The notes below the pieces were generated by a model. The model was not told the DNA's origin and did not search any database. It worked only from the letters and a program-made list of their open reading frames with translations. Shown here one piece after another: positions 45,569-54,247 of a stretch of DNA of 64,000 bases. The position numbers and the translations under genes were made by a program. How positions within the stretch are numbered: the first letter of the stretch is position 1; each line of letters opens with the position of its first letter. Location: contig CAYLZD010000019.1 of assembly GCA_964388275.1 (NCBI GenBank), positions 11,315-75,314 on the forward strand, written 5' to 3'. The DNA is from JARYLZ01 sp964388275. GTDB lineage: Bacteria; Bacteroidota; Ignavibacteria; SZUA-365.

Positions 45569-47196
45569 AGGAATATCTGAACGCGCTGGTTGCGGCGGCC
45601 ATCAAATCCGCCGGTCTTCCCGAGCCGGACGGTTCCATACCGTTCGAACGCCCGAAAACCGCCGAACACGGGGACCTTGCCACCAATGTTGCGATGACGC
45701 TCGCGCGAGCGGCGAAAAAGCCGCCAAGGGCGGTGGCGGAAGAGATTGTTTCCGCGATGAAGCGTGATCCGGAAATGCTGTCGGCCGTGGAGATCGCCGG
45801 ACCGGGCTTCATCAATTTCCGCTTCTCGGATGCATATCTCCACCGGGCGCTCGGCGGAATTCTTACCCAGGCCGAACGGTACGGAAGAACCTCAGGGGAC
45901 GCCGGTCGGCGCGTCAACGTGGAATGGGTGAGCGCGAATCCCACCGGTCCGCTGCACGCGGGCCACGGTAGGCAGGTATGCATAGGCGCCACTCTCTGTT
46001 CGGTTCTGGAGTGGACCGGCTGGAATGTGACGCGGGAGTACTATTTCAACAACGCCGGAAACCAGATGGCCGCCCTGGGCAGAACCGTGCGCGCCCGATA
46101 TCTGGAACGTTGCGGTCTGCCCTTCAGGACGGAGGACATCGAGTACGCCGGCGAGTACATACGGGATATCGCCGATCAGATATTCGGCGAATTCGGCGAT
46201 TCGAAACGAGACGAACCGCCGGATTTTTTCCGGCGCCGCGGAGAAGCGTGGTGCTTCGCGTCCATCAAGACAACCCTGGAATCGCTGGGCGTGCGGCACG
46301 ATGAATTTTTCAACGAAGACGAGCTCTACAGGAACGGCGGCATTGATCTCGTGATCGACGAGTTCCGGCGGCGCGGTCTGGTCTTTGAGGAGGGAGGCGC
46401 TCTGTGGCTGAGAACCACCGAGTTCGGAGCGGATAAAGACAGAGTTGTCGTTAAAGCATCCGGAGAGCCGACGTATCGACTCCCCGACATAGCCTATCAC
46501 AGGGACAAGGTGCTGAGGGGTTACGACAAGATAATAGACATATTCGGCGCGGATCACATCGCGACCATCCCGGACGTGTTGGCCGGCGTCAAGGCGCTGG
46601 GACTTCCCGTGGATCATGTTGACGTGATAATTCATCAGATGGTCAGTTTCGTAAACGAGGGCGAAGCCGTTCGGATGAGCAAGCGCTCCGGCAATGTCTA
46701 TTATCTCGACGATCTGATAAAGGACGTAGGCGCCGACGCGGTCAGGTACTTCTTCGTCATGCGCGGGGCAAACGCGCAGCTGGAGTTCGACATCAGACTG
46801 GCTCAGGAACAGAGCGAGAACAATCCCGTCTACTATCTGCAGTACGCGCATGCGAGAATTTCGGGCATCATCCGTTTCTCGGAGTCGGAGGGGCTGTCGC
46901 GGAATTCGGAGGCGGATCTGTCGGCTCTGAAGCATCCCGCGGAAACCGCGCTTATCAAAACCCTTCTCGAATTTCCTGAAACGATACGGACCTGCGCATC
47001 GGGTTACGAGCTGCATCATCTCTGCAATTACCTGCACGCTCTGGCAACGGAGTTCCACAAGTTCTACCACGATTGCCGCGTCGTCACGAGCGACGAAGCC
47101 CTGTCGCGCGCGCGCCTCGAGCTTTGCAGGGCGGCAAGACAGGTTCTGGCCAACGGCCTGGGGCTGCTCGGGATCTCCGCGCCCGAAAGAATGTGA
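45565..47196 (+). CDS. argS: Arginyl-tRNA synthetase
   Basis: The 543-residue class I synthetase charges tRNA-Arg. It has the HIGH-type motif NPTGPLHAGHGRQ (about residue 125) and a KMSKS-type loop VRMSKRSGN. The C-terminal anticodon-binding domain ends with the typical CRAARQVLANGLGLLGISAP. The N-terminal Add1 domain is present (MKEYLNALVAAAIKSAGL). ATG 45565 overlaps the rsfS stop. Confidence 0.97.
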   Translation: MKEYLNALVAAAIKSAGLPEPDGSIPFERPKTAEHGDLATNVAMTLARAAKKPPRAVAEEIVSAMKRDPEMLSAVEIAGPGFINFRFSDAYLHRALGGILTQAERYGRTSGDAGRRVNVEWVSANPTGPLHAGHGRQVCIGATLCSVLEWTGWNVTREYYFNNAGNQMAALGRTVRARYLERCGLPFRTEDIEYAGEYIRDIADQIFGEFGDSKRDEPPDFFRRRGEAWCFASIKTTLESLGVRHDEFFNEDELYRNGGIDLVIDEFRRRGLVFEEGGALWLRTTEFGADKDRVVVKASGEPTYRLPDIAYHRDKVLRGYDKIIDIFGADHIATIPDVLAGVKALGLPVDHVDVIIHQMVSFVNEGEAVRMSKRSGNVYYLDDLIKDVGADAVRYFFVMRGANAQLEFDIRLAQEQSENNPVYYLQYAHARISGIIRFSESEGLSRNSEADLSALKHPAETALIKTLLEFPETIRTCASGYELHHLCNYLHALATEFHKFYHDCRVVTSDEALSRARLELCRAARQVLANGLGLLGISAPERM

Positions 47197-47197
47197 T

Positions 47198-47914
47198 TCA
47201 GAAGTGGAAGGACAGTCCCAGACTGTAGACGTTCCCGTTCACATTGATCCGGGAATCGAAAGGCCTCTGCTCGAGAGGGTATGTGATTCCGTTCGATACC
47301 ACGCTGGGACGCCCGAACGCGTTGCGGCTCTGAATTTGAGGATCCCTATATCTGATTTCCGCTATGGCCGAGACCGCCGGTGTCAGAAAGTATTCCATGC
47401 CGAAAACCGCCAGGATGCCCGCGGATATGGCGGACATTTCCGCCTTGGACACTTCATCAGCCAGCGCGTGAGTGCGTGTGCCCGCGTACAGCCCTCCTCC
47501 GCCACCCATGAACAGCAGGAATCTCCGTCCGCTGAAGGGGAGCACGTATTGGACGCAAAGCTCGAGCGCGCCGATGCCGAATCCCTCCCTTAAAATCGTG
47601 CCGTTATAGTCTTCTCGTTCTTCCTCGTTGTCGAGGTATTCCACACTTGCCTGCAGGCGGCCGTTTGTCGAGTAGGACCAGGAAAATGCGAGCCGGCCGG
47701 TCAGGAAGGCGCCGAAATCGGTGGATGCGTTTCTGCCGGAAGGGTCCTGCGCGAAGGGCGATGTATATGTCCGCGCGGATGAGATTACGTTGACGAAAGG
47801 CGTGATGGCGAGAGGCCTTTCCTGAGCCGTCAGAATCGACACGGGCAATATGAAAAAAATGAACCGGAGACAAGCCGTCGCCTGGCCCGATCTCCGGTTC
47901 TTCATGATCTCCAT
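47198..47914 (-). CDS. Outer-membrane beta-barrel-like protein, unknown function
   Basis: The 238-residue protein has a signal peptide (ending near FILPVSILTAQE) and alternating beta-rich sequence such as FGIGALELCVQYVLPFSGRR and LFMGGGGGLYAGT. It ends with FHF, the aromatic C-terminal residue typical of barrels folded by the BAM complex. I recognise no family. ATG 47914 has a GGAG site at good spacing. It follows the PpiD-like gene on the same strand, with 37 bases between them. Confidence 0.75.
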   Translation of the reverse strand: MEIMKNRRSGQATACLRFIFFILPVSILTAQERPLAITPFVNVISSARTYTSPFAQDPSGRNASTDFGAFLTGRLAFSWSYSTNGRLQASVEYLDNEEEREDYNGTILREGFGIGALELCVQYVLPFSGRRFLLFMGGGGGLYAGTRTHALADEVSKAEMSAISAGILAVFGMEYFLTPAVSAIAEIRYRDPQIQSRNAFGRPSVVSNGITYPLEQRPFDSRINVNGNVYSLGLSFHF

Positions 47915-47951
47915 GCCGCTTCTCCTCGCGCCGGGATGCGGGAGGAAGGCG

Positions 47952-50054
47952 TCAGCGGAAGAAGCGGTCGCGGTTGTCGACTATGTCTACGTGTTCGCGC
48001 ATCTCATCCAGCCAGGATTGAATGAATTCCGTTTGCAACTGCTGGGAAATCTCCTGGCGTAGCTGCTCTTTTTTCACCTTGTATGCCGTTTCGTCGAAAG
48101 CGGGCTTGTTGACGACCTCTATGACATACACGCCTCTGAGTCCGCGGAAGGGTTCGGAACGCTTGCCTTGCGGCAGGCCCAGAATTTTTCCCGTGAAAGC
48201 TTCGTCCCGGCCGATCGCCTGCGCGCCCGCCTGGGGCGTGAACATACCAGTGAACTCGACTTTCAATTCGGGGTTTGTGCCGGCTATCTGGTCGAGAGAC
48301 GCGCCAGGTTTTGCGGCCTTTCTTGCTGTTTCGAGGGTTTTCGCCATCTGTCTTTCATAGACGACTTGCGGCTTGATCTGCTCTTTCACGATTTCCAGAG
48401 GCCGGTAACCCTCCGACAGTATGTCGGAGACCATTGTTACGACGAAGCCGTTCGTCGCTTTATAAACATCGCTTATCGTGCCGACGCCGTTATCGAACGT
48501 GAATTTGAGAAGAGCGGGATTGACGCCGATGTTGGGTATATAGGACGAGCCGGACTGGAGAGCGAATTCGGGCGTTTCCTGGATTTCAAGTTTCTGCTGC
48601 GCAGCCTCGTTCTCAAAGCTTGATTCTTCGGCGAAATAGCGGAATGATTCCGCTTTTTCCCTGATCGCGTTGACCGTTTGCGAGCCGGCCTTTATCGTCA
48701 TGCGGATCTCGGCCGCCTTGATTTCCTGCGATGATCTGCCTGTTACTTTTATTACGTGGTATCCGAAATTGGTCTTCACGGGACCGACGATCTCGCCGAT
48801 TTTGGCTTTAGCGCAGGCATCCTCGAACTCCTTCACCATCCTGCCCTTGCCGAACCAGCCGAGAGATCCGCCGCGATCCTTGGCGCCGGGTTCTTCGGAG
48901 AGGCGGCCCGCCAAAGCGCCGAAATCGGCGCCTCCGCGCGCCTGCCGCAGGGCTTCCTCGGCCTTGCGCTTCTGCTCCGCGTCGTTTTGTTCGGCATCGG
49001 TGCGGAACAGGATGTGCGAAGCTTCGGTCAGGACCTCTTCGCCGGCTCTTTCCTCGAGTATCTTGTAAATCGAGTATCCGATCTCGTTCGGCACGGGCCC
49101 GACGATGGAACCGACCGGTTGCCCGAAGACCTGCTTCACAAGGTCGGGAGACATCATCTGGCGGTTCAACCAATTGTCCTGATAAGGCTGTTCGGAGTTC
49201 TGTTTGACCAGCTCCATAAAATCCTTACCCTGCCGGGCTTCCTCGGCCAGGGTCAGAAGCTCGTTGCGTATGGACGCCGAATCCTCGGCCGAAGGCAGCT
49301 CCTGGAACAGGACGTACTTGAGCTTGCGCATTTCCTTCGTCTTGAACTGCTTTTTGTTCTTCTTGTAGTAAGCGGCGTACTCGTCCTCGCTCGGCGCCGC
49401 CGTATCCCTGGCCGCGAAGATGCGTGGTTCGAATAGAACGTACTTGGCGGCGAGCTGCAGATTCTGATCGCCGAAACGCGTTCTCAGATCCTGTTCGGTG
49501 ATTATGACCGAGGAAGTCAGTATGCTGGTCAGCTTCTGGCGCAAAATGTCGTCCTTCAGACGGCTCTCGATCTGCACCAGCACGGGAATGTTTTCGGCGC
49601 CGGGATTTTGAAGGAACTGCTCGTACTGAGCCCGGTTGAATTGTCCCGTGGAATCCCTGAAGTACTGTGCCAACATCTCAGGCGGAGAGTCTCCGGTCAC
49701 CCAATCCATGACTTCCTGGTCGCTGACAGTGATATTCATGTCCTTGGCGGCGCGCTGGAGGACGGCATTCGTGACATAGTCATTCCAGACCTGTTCGCGC
49801 AGCGAGAGGATGGTGTTCTCGTCGAGATCCTTGCCCTCGTTCTGCTTTTTACGGTCTTCAATGACGTTGTCGAGCACTTGTTGGAATTCCTGATAGGTGA
49901 TCGAGCGCCCGTCGATATTGCCGATTTCCGCGGCGGAACTCTGGAACACCGATCTGATATCGATATCGCTGACGACCCAAAAGGCGATGAAGACGACAGC
50001 GAACGCGATGATGAACACGTGCGCATTGTCGCGCATTTTAGTCATCATGCCCAT
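47952..50054 (-). CDS. PpiD/SurA-like peptidyl-prolyl isomerase
   Basis: The 700-residue membrane-anchored chaperone has one N-terminal membrane segment (residues about 12-28, FIIAFAVVFIAFWVVSD), a SurA_N-type chaperone region (about 35-200; GRSITYQEFQQVLDNVIEDR) and a parvulin PPIase domain (about 340-440; TEASHILFRTDAEQNDAEQK, RGGSLGWFGKGRMVKEFEDA). A second, degenerate parvulin-like part may follow. It matches PpiD, which acts on proteins leaving the Sec channel. Confidence 0.93.
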   Translation of the reverse strand: MGMMTKMRDNAHVFIIAFAVVFIAFWVVSDIDIRSVFQSSAAEIGNIDGRSITYQEFQQVLDNVIEDRKKQNEGKDLDENTILSLREQVWNDYVTNAVLQRAAKDMNITVSDQEVMDWVTGDSPPEMLAQYFRDSTGQFNRAQYEQFLQNPGAENIPVLVQIESRLKDDILRQKLTSILTSSVIITEQDLRTRFGDQNLQLAAKYVLFEPRIFAARDTAAPSEDEYAAYYKKNKKQFKTKEMRKLKYVLFQELPSAEDSASIRNELLTLAEEARQGKDFMELVKQNSEQPYQDNWLNRQMMSPDLVKQVFGQPVGSIVGPVPNEIGYSIYKILEERAGEEVLTEASHILFRTDAEQNDAEQKRKAEEALRQARGGADFGALAGRLSEEPGAKDRGGSLGWFGKGRMVKEFEDACAKAKIGEIVGPVKTNFGYHVIKVTGRSSQEIKAAEIRMTIKAGSQTVNAIREKAESFRYFAEESSFENEAAQQKLEIQETPEFALQSGSSYIPNIGVNPALLKFTFDNGVGTISDVYKATNGFVVTMVSDILSEGYRPLEIVKEQIKPQVVYERQMAKTLETARKAAKPGASLDQIAGTNPELKVEFTGMFTPQAGAQAIGRDEAFTGKILGLPQGKRSEPFRGLRGVYVIEVVNKPAFDETAYKVKKEQLRQEISQQLQTEFIQSWLDEMREHVDIVDNRDRFFR

Positions 50055-50181
50055 GATAGTATTTCTCCGGATATTCTAAGATTTCTCATCGTAGCCATGC
50101 AATATATTGGAAATGAAGCATGTATGCAAAACCATAAATAGCCGACGTGCGTTTTTCGCGGTGGAAACGGCAATAAACTTC

Positions 50182-50214
50182 GACGGCGCCGGAAAAGTCC
50201 TCTCCGGCGCCGTC
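50182..50214. repeat. Long perfect GC-rich inverted repeat
   Basis: The 12-base arms GACGGCGCCGGA and TCCGGCGCCGTC are perfect inverted repeats around a 9-base loop. It lies between the stop of the PorV-like gene and the start of the PpiD-like gene. On the minus strand only a broken T-run follows (about 10 bases later), so it is a moderate terminator candidate for the PorV-like gene. Confidence 0.55.
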
Positions 50215-50273
50215 TTGAAGTTGAATTTGCGAATGAAAACCGATAGGAAAACCGGATTCAGATCGGGATGTTT

Positions 50274-51773
50274 TTAAAACCGATATCCCAGAGACAGCAT
50301 GATCGCGAGCCGGCTGATGTCTTCGTTTATGCGCAGGACATCGTTACTCACCGCTTCGTTCGGTTCCTGGTAAATGATTCTGAACGCTTTGAAGGTGGTC
50401 GATGCCAGCGAGGCGTTGAGCATGAAACGCTCGTCGAACAGGTATGCGGCGCCGAAAGAGATGGTCTTGGCGTCGAAATCCGACGGGTCGTCTTTCCAGG
50501 GCGAGACCGAGTACCCGAATCCGCCTCTCAGGAAAAGATCCGTCGAGGGAACGCGGACCTCCATGCCTCCTCGAAAACTCGTGGCTGTACGAAGCTTCCT
50601 TTTGATGTCGGAATTCAACGAAGTGAGTCCGAAGACGCTGCTGTTGTCGAACTCGATTCCCGAGGCATCGGCAAATTCCACGTCGCCGCTGATCCTCAGG
50701 AAAGACAGTGGTGAAACCGAGGCGCCGAAACCGAAAACCCAGCCGGTGGTCACGTCGTATTCGCTCGCCAGCGCCGGGGCGTCATAAGACATGCTTCCCG
50801 TGGCGAATCGGCTTGCGCCGCTGATGGAGTAGTCCTCGACGATTGTGACGCTGTTCGGGGACTGAATGGAGAAACCGAGTCGGGCGATGCTGCCGACGTT
50901 GTAGAGCATGCCGAGTTTCAGGTTCCAGCCGGCGATATCCTGGTTCACAGTCTGTCGGACATCGAGACGCCGGAAATCGGTTCTTTCAACCACTCGGCCG
51001 GGCGATCCGCCGTCGCCTACGATGGCTCCGTTGTGAACATCGCCGGGATCGGTTTCGACAAACGTGCGGTCGAATCTGTAGCTGCCGTTGAGAATGTTGA
51101 ACGCGAGGCCCAACATCAGGTTCCTGGCGACTTCAAGGCTTCCTCCGAAGGACCACTGACCGAGATTTCCGGTCTCGAACACTTCTTGCATTTGATAGAC
51201 GTCGCCGTCGATGAATATCGCTTCCCATCCCGGCCGGCCGGTTTCCTGGAGAGTGAGAACCAGCGTATCCTCGAGCCCGAGTTTCCAGGCGAGATCCTGA
51301 TCCTCGTCATCGGGATTGTACAGGGAACGTTGTATCGAACTGAAAGGATTGTATCCTTCGGTGCTCAACGGCAGTGTGAAGTTGTTGAGACGGTTATACC
51401 CGGCTGCGAGCACGAAGCTGCCTCTCGAAACCGGGAACGGGAGCACGATGCCGAGATTGTTGAGATGGGTGGTTCCGTCGTCGAAGCTCGTCGAGAAGTT
51501 CAGGAAGGATGCGTTGTTCTTGACGGTGAGGCTGGTCAAACCCAGCGAAAATTCCGACTCGCGAAGCTGTCCAAGGCCCGCAGGGTTCCAGTACAGTGCC
51601 GAAAAGTCGTCGGCGACGCCGATGAACGCGTTTCCCATAGCGGATGAACGCGCATTGATATATTGCGGCGGTTGCGATATCCTGAGAGCGTCTTCGATCG
51701 ATTGAGCGCCGGCCGGCACTGAGACAGCCAGCGTTACGAGCAGGGTGGTGATGAAATATCCGGCGGTTTTCAT
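50274..51773 (-). CDS. PorV/OmpP1-like outer-membrane protein
   Basis: The 499-residue protein has a signal peptide (MKTAGYFITTLLVTLAVSVP), then the family signature QYINARSSAMGNAFIGVADD followed by FSALYWNPAGLGQL near residues 37-70. The remainder is beta-barrel-like and ends with GYRF, a barrel C-terminus. PorV/UPF0164/FadL-like proteins of this kind are common in FCB bacteria and serve secretion or transport; no T9SS gene is in the window, so a PorV role is not shown. ATG 51773 was chosen; a longer frame upstream only reads the next gene out of frame. Confidence 0.85.
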   Translation of the reverse strand: MKTAGYFITTLLVTLAVSVPAGAQSIEDALRISQPPQYINARSSAMGNAFIGVADDFSALYWNPAGLGQLRESEFSLGLTSLTVKNNASFLNFSTSFDDGTTHLNNLGIVLPFPVSRGSFVLAAGYNRLNNFTLPLSTEGYNPFSSIQRSLYNPDDEDQDLAWKLGLEDTLVLTLQETGRPGWEAIFIDGDVYQMQEVFETGNLGQWSFGGSLEVARNLMLGLAFNILNGSYRFDRTFVETDPGDVHNGAIVGDGGSPGRVVERTDFRRLDVRQTVNQDIAGWNLKLGMLYNVGSIARLGFSIQSPNSVTIVEDYSISGASRFATGSMSYDAPALASEYDVTTGWVFGFGASVSPLSFLRISGDVEFADASGIEFDNSSVFGLTSLNSDIKRKLRTATSFRGGMEVRVPSTDLFLRGGFGYSVSPWKDDPSDFDAKTISFGAAYLFDERFMLNASLASTTFKAFRIIYQEPNEAVSNDVLRINEDISRLAIMLSLGYRF

Positions 51774-51840
51774 AAAAAACCCGTTTTCTTGGTTATGGTC
51801 TGTTGTGCTTGTCCGGAAAAATGATCGGCCGGCGGTACAA

Positions 51841-52788
51841 TCACCGGGTCCGGCTTCGTCCCGACGATCCGGATGAACCGGAGGATCTTGAAGATCCGCC
51901 CGAAGATCCGCCGCTGCGAGACCCGGATGACGGTTGGGAGCTGGATGGCGGCGAATAAGAGGATCGCTCGCGTGAACGAGTGTCGCTAGGCGGCGGTGAA
52001 GAGCGCTCCCTGCTGCGGTTGTCGCTCGGCGGGGAAACGGATCTATCCCTGGAGCCGCTGTTGTCCGGCGTCGTGTTAACGCGCTCTCTGGACCTTGTGT
52101 CGCCGGCGGGCGCTGTGGAGGAGCGGTCCCTGGTCCTGCCGGCGTCGATGGTGGAACCGCCCGCATCTATCGTGGACCTGTCTCTGCTGCGCGTGGAGAT
52201 GCGATCGTAAATTTCCGTCGATCTGCTGCGCGTGGAAGTGGCGCGTATTGCGTTTTCACGCGAGGACGGGGAGAGGGCGCGCGTGGTTCCGTACTCGCCC
52301 TGCAGTCCGTCTCTGGTGCGCGTGGCGCCGAATCCCCTGGTCCTGGTCGCCATGGGCAGGGAGTAGTAGTTGTCCCAGTAGCGATGATATGGGTAATGGA
52401 CATACCACGGATTGTAATACCCGCCGCCGTAATAGTAGGCCGTGGGTCCCCAGTACCATGGATCCCAATAACCCCAGGAGGAGCGCCATGACCATGGGCT
52501 GTACCAGTCGGAATACCATGGGTCGTAGTAGCTCGACCACATGTAACTCCAACGCGAAGGGTAATAAAAGTGGAAATATGTGCTCGACCGGGGATATCCG
52601 CCGTAGTAATTGTTGATTATCGTGGTTCCGGAGTCGCTGTAAGTCTCCGAATACTCCGGGTATTCCTGTCTGTAGTCGTCTCTCGGCCAGGATTCTCTCA
52701 CGGCGATCTGCGTGTAGCAACCGGAGGCTCCGATGGCAAGGATGGCTGATGCGAAGACCGATAAAGTTAAAAGCGCGAACCGTTTCAT
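51841..52788 (-). CDS. Low-complexity lipoprotein: Tyr/Trp-rich then Arg/Ser repeats
   Basis: The 315-residue lipoprotein (lipobox IGASGC, Cys 24) has two unusual parts. Residues about 60-150 are very rich in Tyr and Trp (for example WYSDWYSPWSWRSSWGYWDP). Residues about 150-315 are Arg/Ser/Pro/Gly repeats with recurring DxRSRERS units (DNRSRERSSPPPSD, DTRSRERSSYSPPS), ending in a Ser/Gly tail. Secreted YW-rich, then RS-rich proteins occur in Bacteroidota relatives, but no function is known. Start ATG 52788. Confidence 0.8.
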   Translation of the reverse strand: MKRFALLTLSVFASAILAIGASGCYTQIAVRESWPRDDYRQEYPEYSETYSDSGTTIINNYYGGYPRSSTYFHFYYPSRWSYMWSSYYDPWYSDWYSPWSWRSSWGYWDPWYWGPTAYYYGGGYYNPWYVHYPYHRYWDNYYSLPMATRTRGFGATRTRDGLQGEYGTTRALSPSSRENAIRATSTRSRSTEIYDRISTRSRDRSTIDAGGSTIDAGRTRDRSSTAPAGDTRSRERVNTTPDNSGSRDRSVSPPSDNRSRERSSPPPSDTRSRERSSYSPPSSSQPSSGSRSGGSSGGSSRSSGSSGSSGRSRTR

Positions 52789-52978
52789 GGCATAAACCTC
52801 ATACGCTCGTTATTGTTCCGAGTATAATACAGCAAAAATTATACCGGATGTCTTGGCTGTAATAAACGAACATCAAACGCGTAAATCAAGGCAAATCGGC
52901 AAAATCGAGGATGAGTCCTGCTTTCGGCTGTCCTGGGATGACCACTCGGCCGCACAGGATCTTCGAAAAATCATACAC

Positions 52979-53755
52979 TCACATGTACCGCACGTACTGG
53001 ATTTTCAGTTCCCGGATTGTGACCGGGTAATAAGGATTTGCTGTCAGAAGGTTTTTCCAGAGCAAATCCACGCTGAAACCGAGTCTGGTGGCGATTCGAA
53101 TTCCCAGGCCGAGATTGCCGTTCCAAAAGCCGTGAGCATTTTTATCGTTGTCGAAAGCGAAATTGTACTCGCCGAGCGCGGAGACGATGGGGCCGATGGT
53201 CTTTTCCATTCCGAGGTACAGGTTCGGGCTTCCGTCTCTGTCGGCTCGTTCTATCGAATAGTTCAGCCCGCCGTGAAAACTGATCCAGCCGAGCAGGGCG
53301 TAGTTTTTACTCGCCGCCACGAAAAATCCCGGTCCTTTCACGGCGTATTGTTTGTCTGAAGGAACATATCCGTCCCGTCCCTGCGAATCGAAACCGAGCA
53401 CCAGAGCGGGATAAATGTCTGTTTCTTCGTATAAGCGGTATCGCACCATGATTTCCGGAAGACGGTTCCAGGTTATTCCTCCCGAACCGATGATTCGGGT
53501 GCCGCCGAACGACATACCGACGTTGAGATTTTTACGCAAACCGTATACGACGCTCAACAACAAGCCGCCCTCGGGATACAGGTTCGCCTCGATGGCCCCG
53601 GAGGTCGTGGGCAGTATGCCGGCTACCGGTGTGTCTATCAGGTAAAGCGGGTCGATATCGGCGGTTTCTCCGGATGCTCGCTGAGCGTGGCAGGCTGAAA
53701 GCAACAACTGGAACGCCGCTGCGACCGGTAGAAAACGGCTGATGAAAACTTTCAC
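52979..53755 (-). CDS. Secreted outer-membrane-like protein (YjbH-like)
   Basis: The 258-residue protein has a signal sequence MKVFISRFLPVAAAFQLLLS, with AC next (possibly a lipobox, LLSAC). It continues with beta-strand-like sequence: IEANLYPEGGLLLSVVYGLR, KNLNVGMSFGGTRI and YSIERADRDGSPNLYLGM. The pattern resembles YjbH-type barrels, but the match is only by eye. The start is GTG 53755 with GAGG upstream. It is the last gene of a tight five-gene minus-strand cluster (52979-57959), seven bases after the anti-sigma gene. Confidence 0.72.
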   Translation of the reverse strand: MKVFISRFLPVAAAFQLLLSACHAQRASGETADIDPLYLIDTPVAGILPTTSGAIEANLYPEGGLLLSVVYGLRKNLNVGMSFGGTRIIGSGGITWNRLPEIMVRYRLYEETDIYPALVLGFDSQGRDGYVPSDKQYAVKGPGFFVAASKNYALLGWISFHGGLNYSIERADRDGSPNLYLGMEKTIGPIVSALGEYNFAFDNDKNAHGFWNGNLGLGIRIATRLGFSVDLLWKNLLTANPYYPVTIRELKIQYVRYM

Positions 53756-53762
53756 CCCTGCC

Positions 53763-54224
53763 TCAATTAACTTCGCCCTTCAGGTCTATGTCGAGAATCA
53801 GCGTCATGCCCTTCTCGTTTTTCCGGAAAGCAACCGAATCCATCATGGCGCGGATTATCAGCAACCCGCGCCCTCCTTCCTTCAGGAGATTCTGTTCGGC
53901 CAGCGGATCGGGCACATCCTCGGGAGAGAAGCCGTTGCCTTCGTCGCGGATTTCAAACCGGGCGTGATTCAAGGTGCATGTGCAGCTGAGATGGACGAGT
54001 TTATCGGGATCCGTCTTGTTCCCGTGTATGATTCCGTTGTTTACCGCTTCGGTCACGGAAATCATTATACGATCCAATACCGATGGCTTGAATTCCATAA
54101 CGTCGTGTATCCGCAGAAGGAAATCTTCGACGCTTCTGATGTTGGAACGGCTGCTCGCAATGCTGATCGAGCGCTCGAGCACTGGCATTGTATCGTCGGT
54201 ATCGCGTGGGGCGTTCGCCGTCAT
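53763..54224 (-). CDS. Anti-sigma factor-type ATP-binding protein (RsbW/SpoIIAB-like HATPase)
   Basis: The 153-residue cytoplasmic protein has a GHKL ATPase fold of the HATPase_c_2 type. The N box is TEAVNNGIIHGNK, followed by FEIRDEGNGFSPED (G1) and EGGRGLLIIRAMMDS (G2). Such proteins hold sigma or anti-anti-sigma partners. No sigma factor or STAS partner is beside it, so the target is unknown. It sits within a cluster of envelope genes, 23 bases after the large barrel gene. Confidence 0.9.
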   Translation of the reverse strand: MTANAPRDTDDTMPVLERSISIASSRSNIRSVEDFLLRIHDVMEFKPSVLDRIMISVTEAVNNGIIHGNKTDPDKLVHLSCTCTLNHARFEIRDEGNGFSPEDVPDPLAEQNLLKEGGRGLLIIRAMMDSVAFRKNEKGMTLILDIDLKGEVN

Positions 54225-54247
54225 TGCGTGAAGTTATCAAATCCGCG

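Noticed and set aside
45892..47070. Long open frame antisense to argS
   Set aside because: It runs opposite a fully supported synthetase gene, and its protein has no domain or start logic. High GC content and codon bias leave long antisense frames open.
51774..52166. N-terminal extension of the PorV-like frame
   Set aside because: It is an out-of-frame reading of the RS-rich repeats of the neighbouring gene; the signal peptide begins at 51773.
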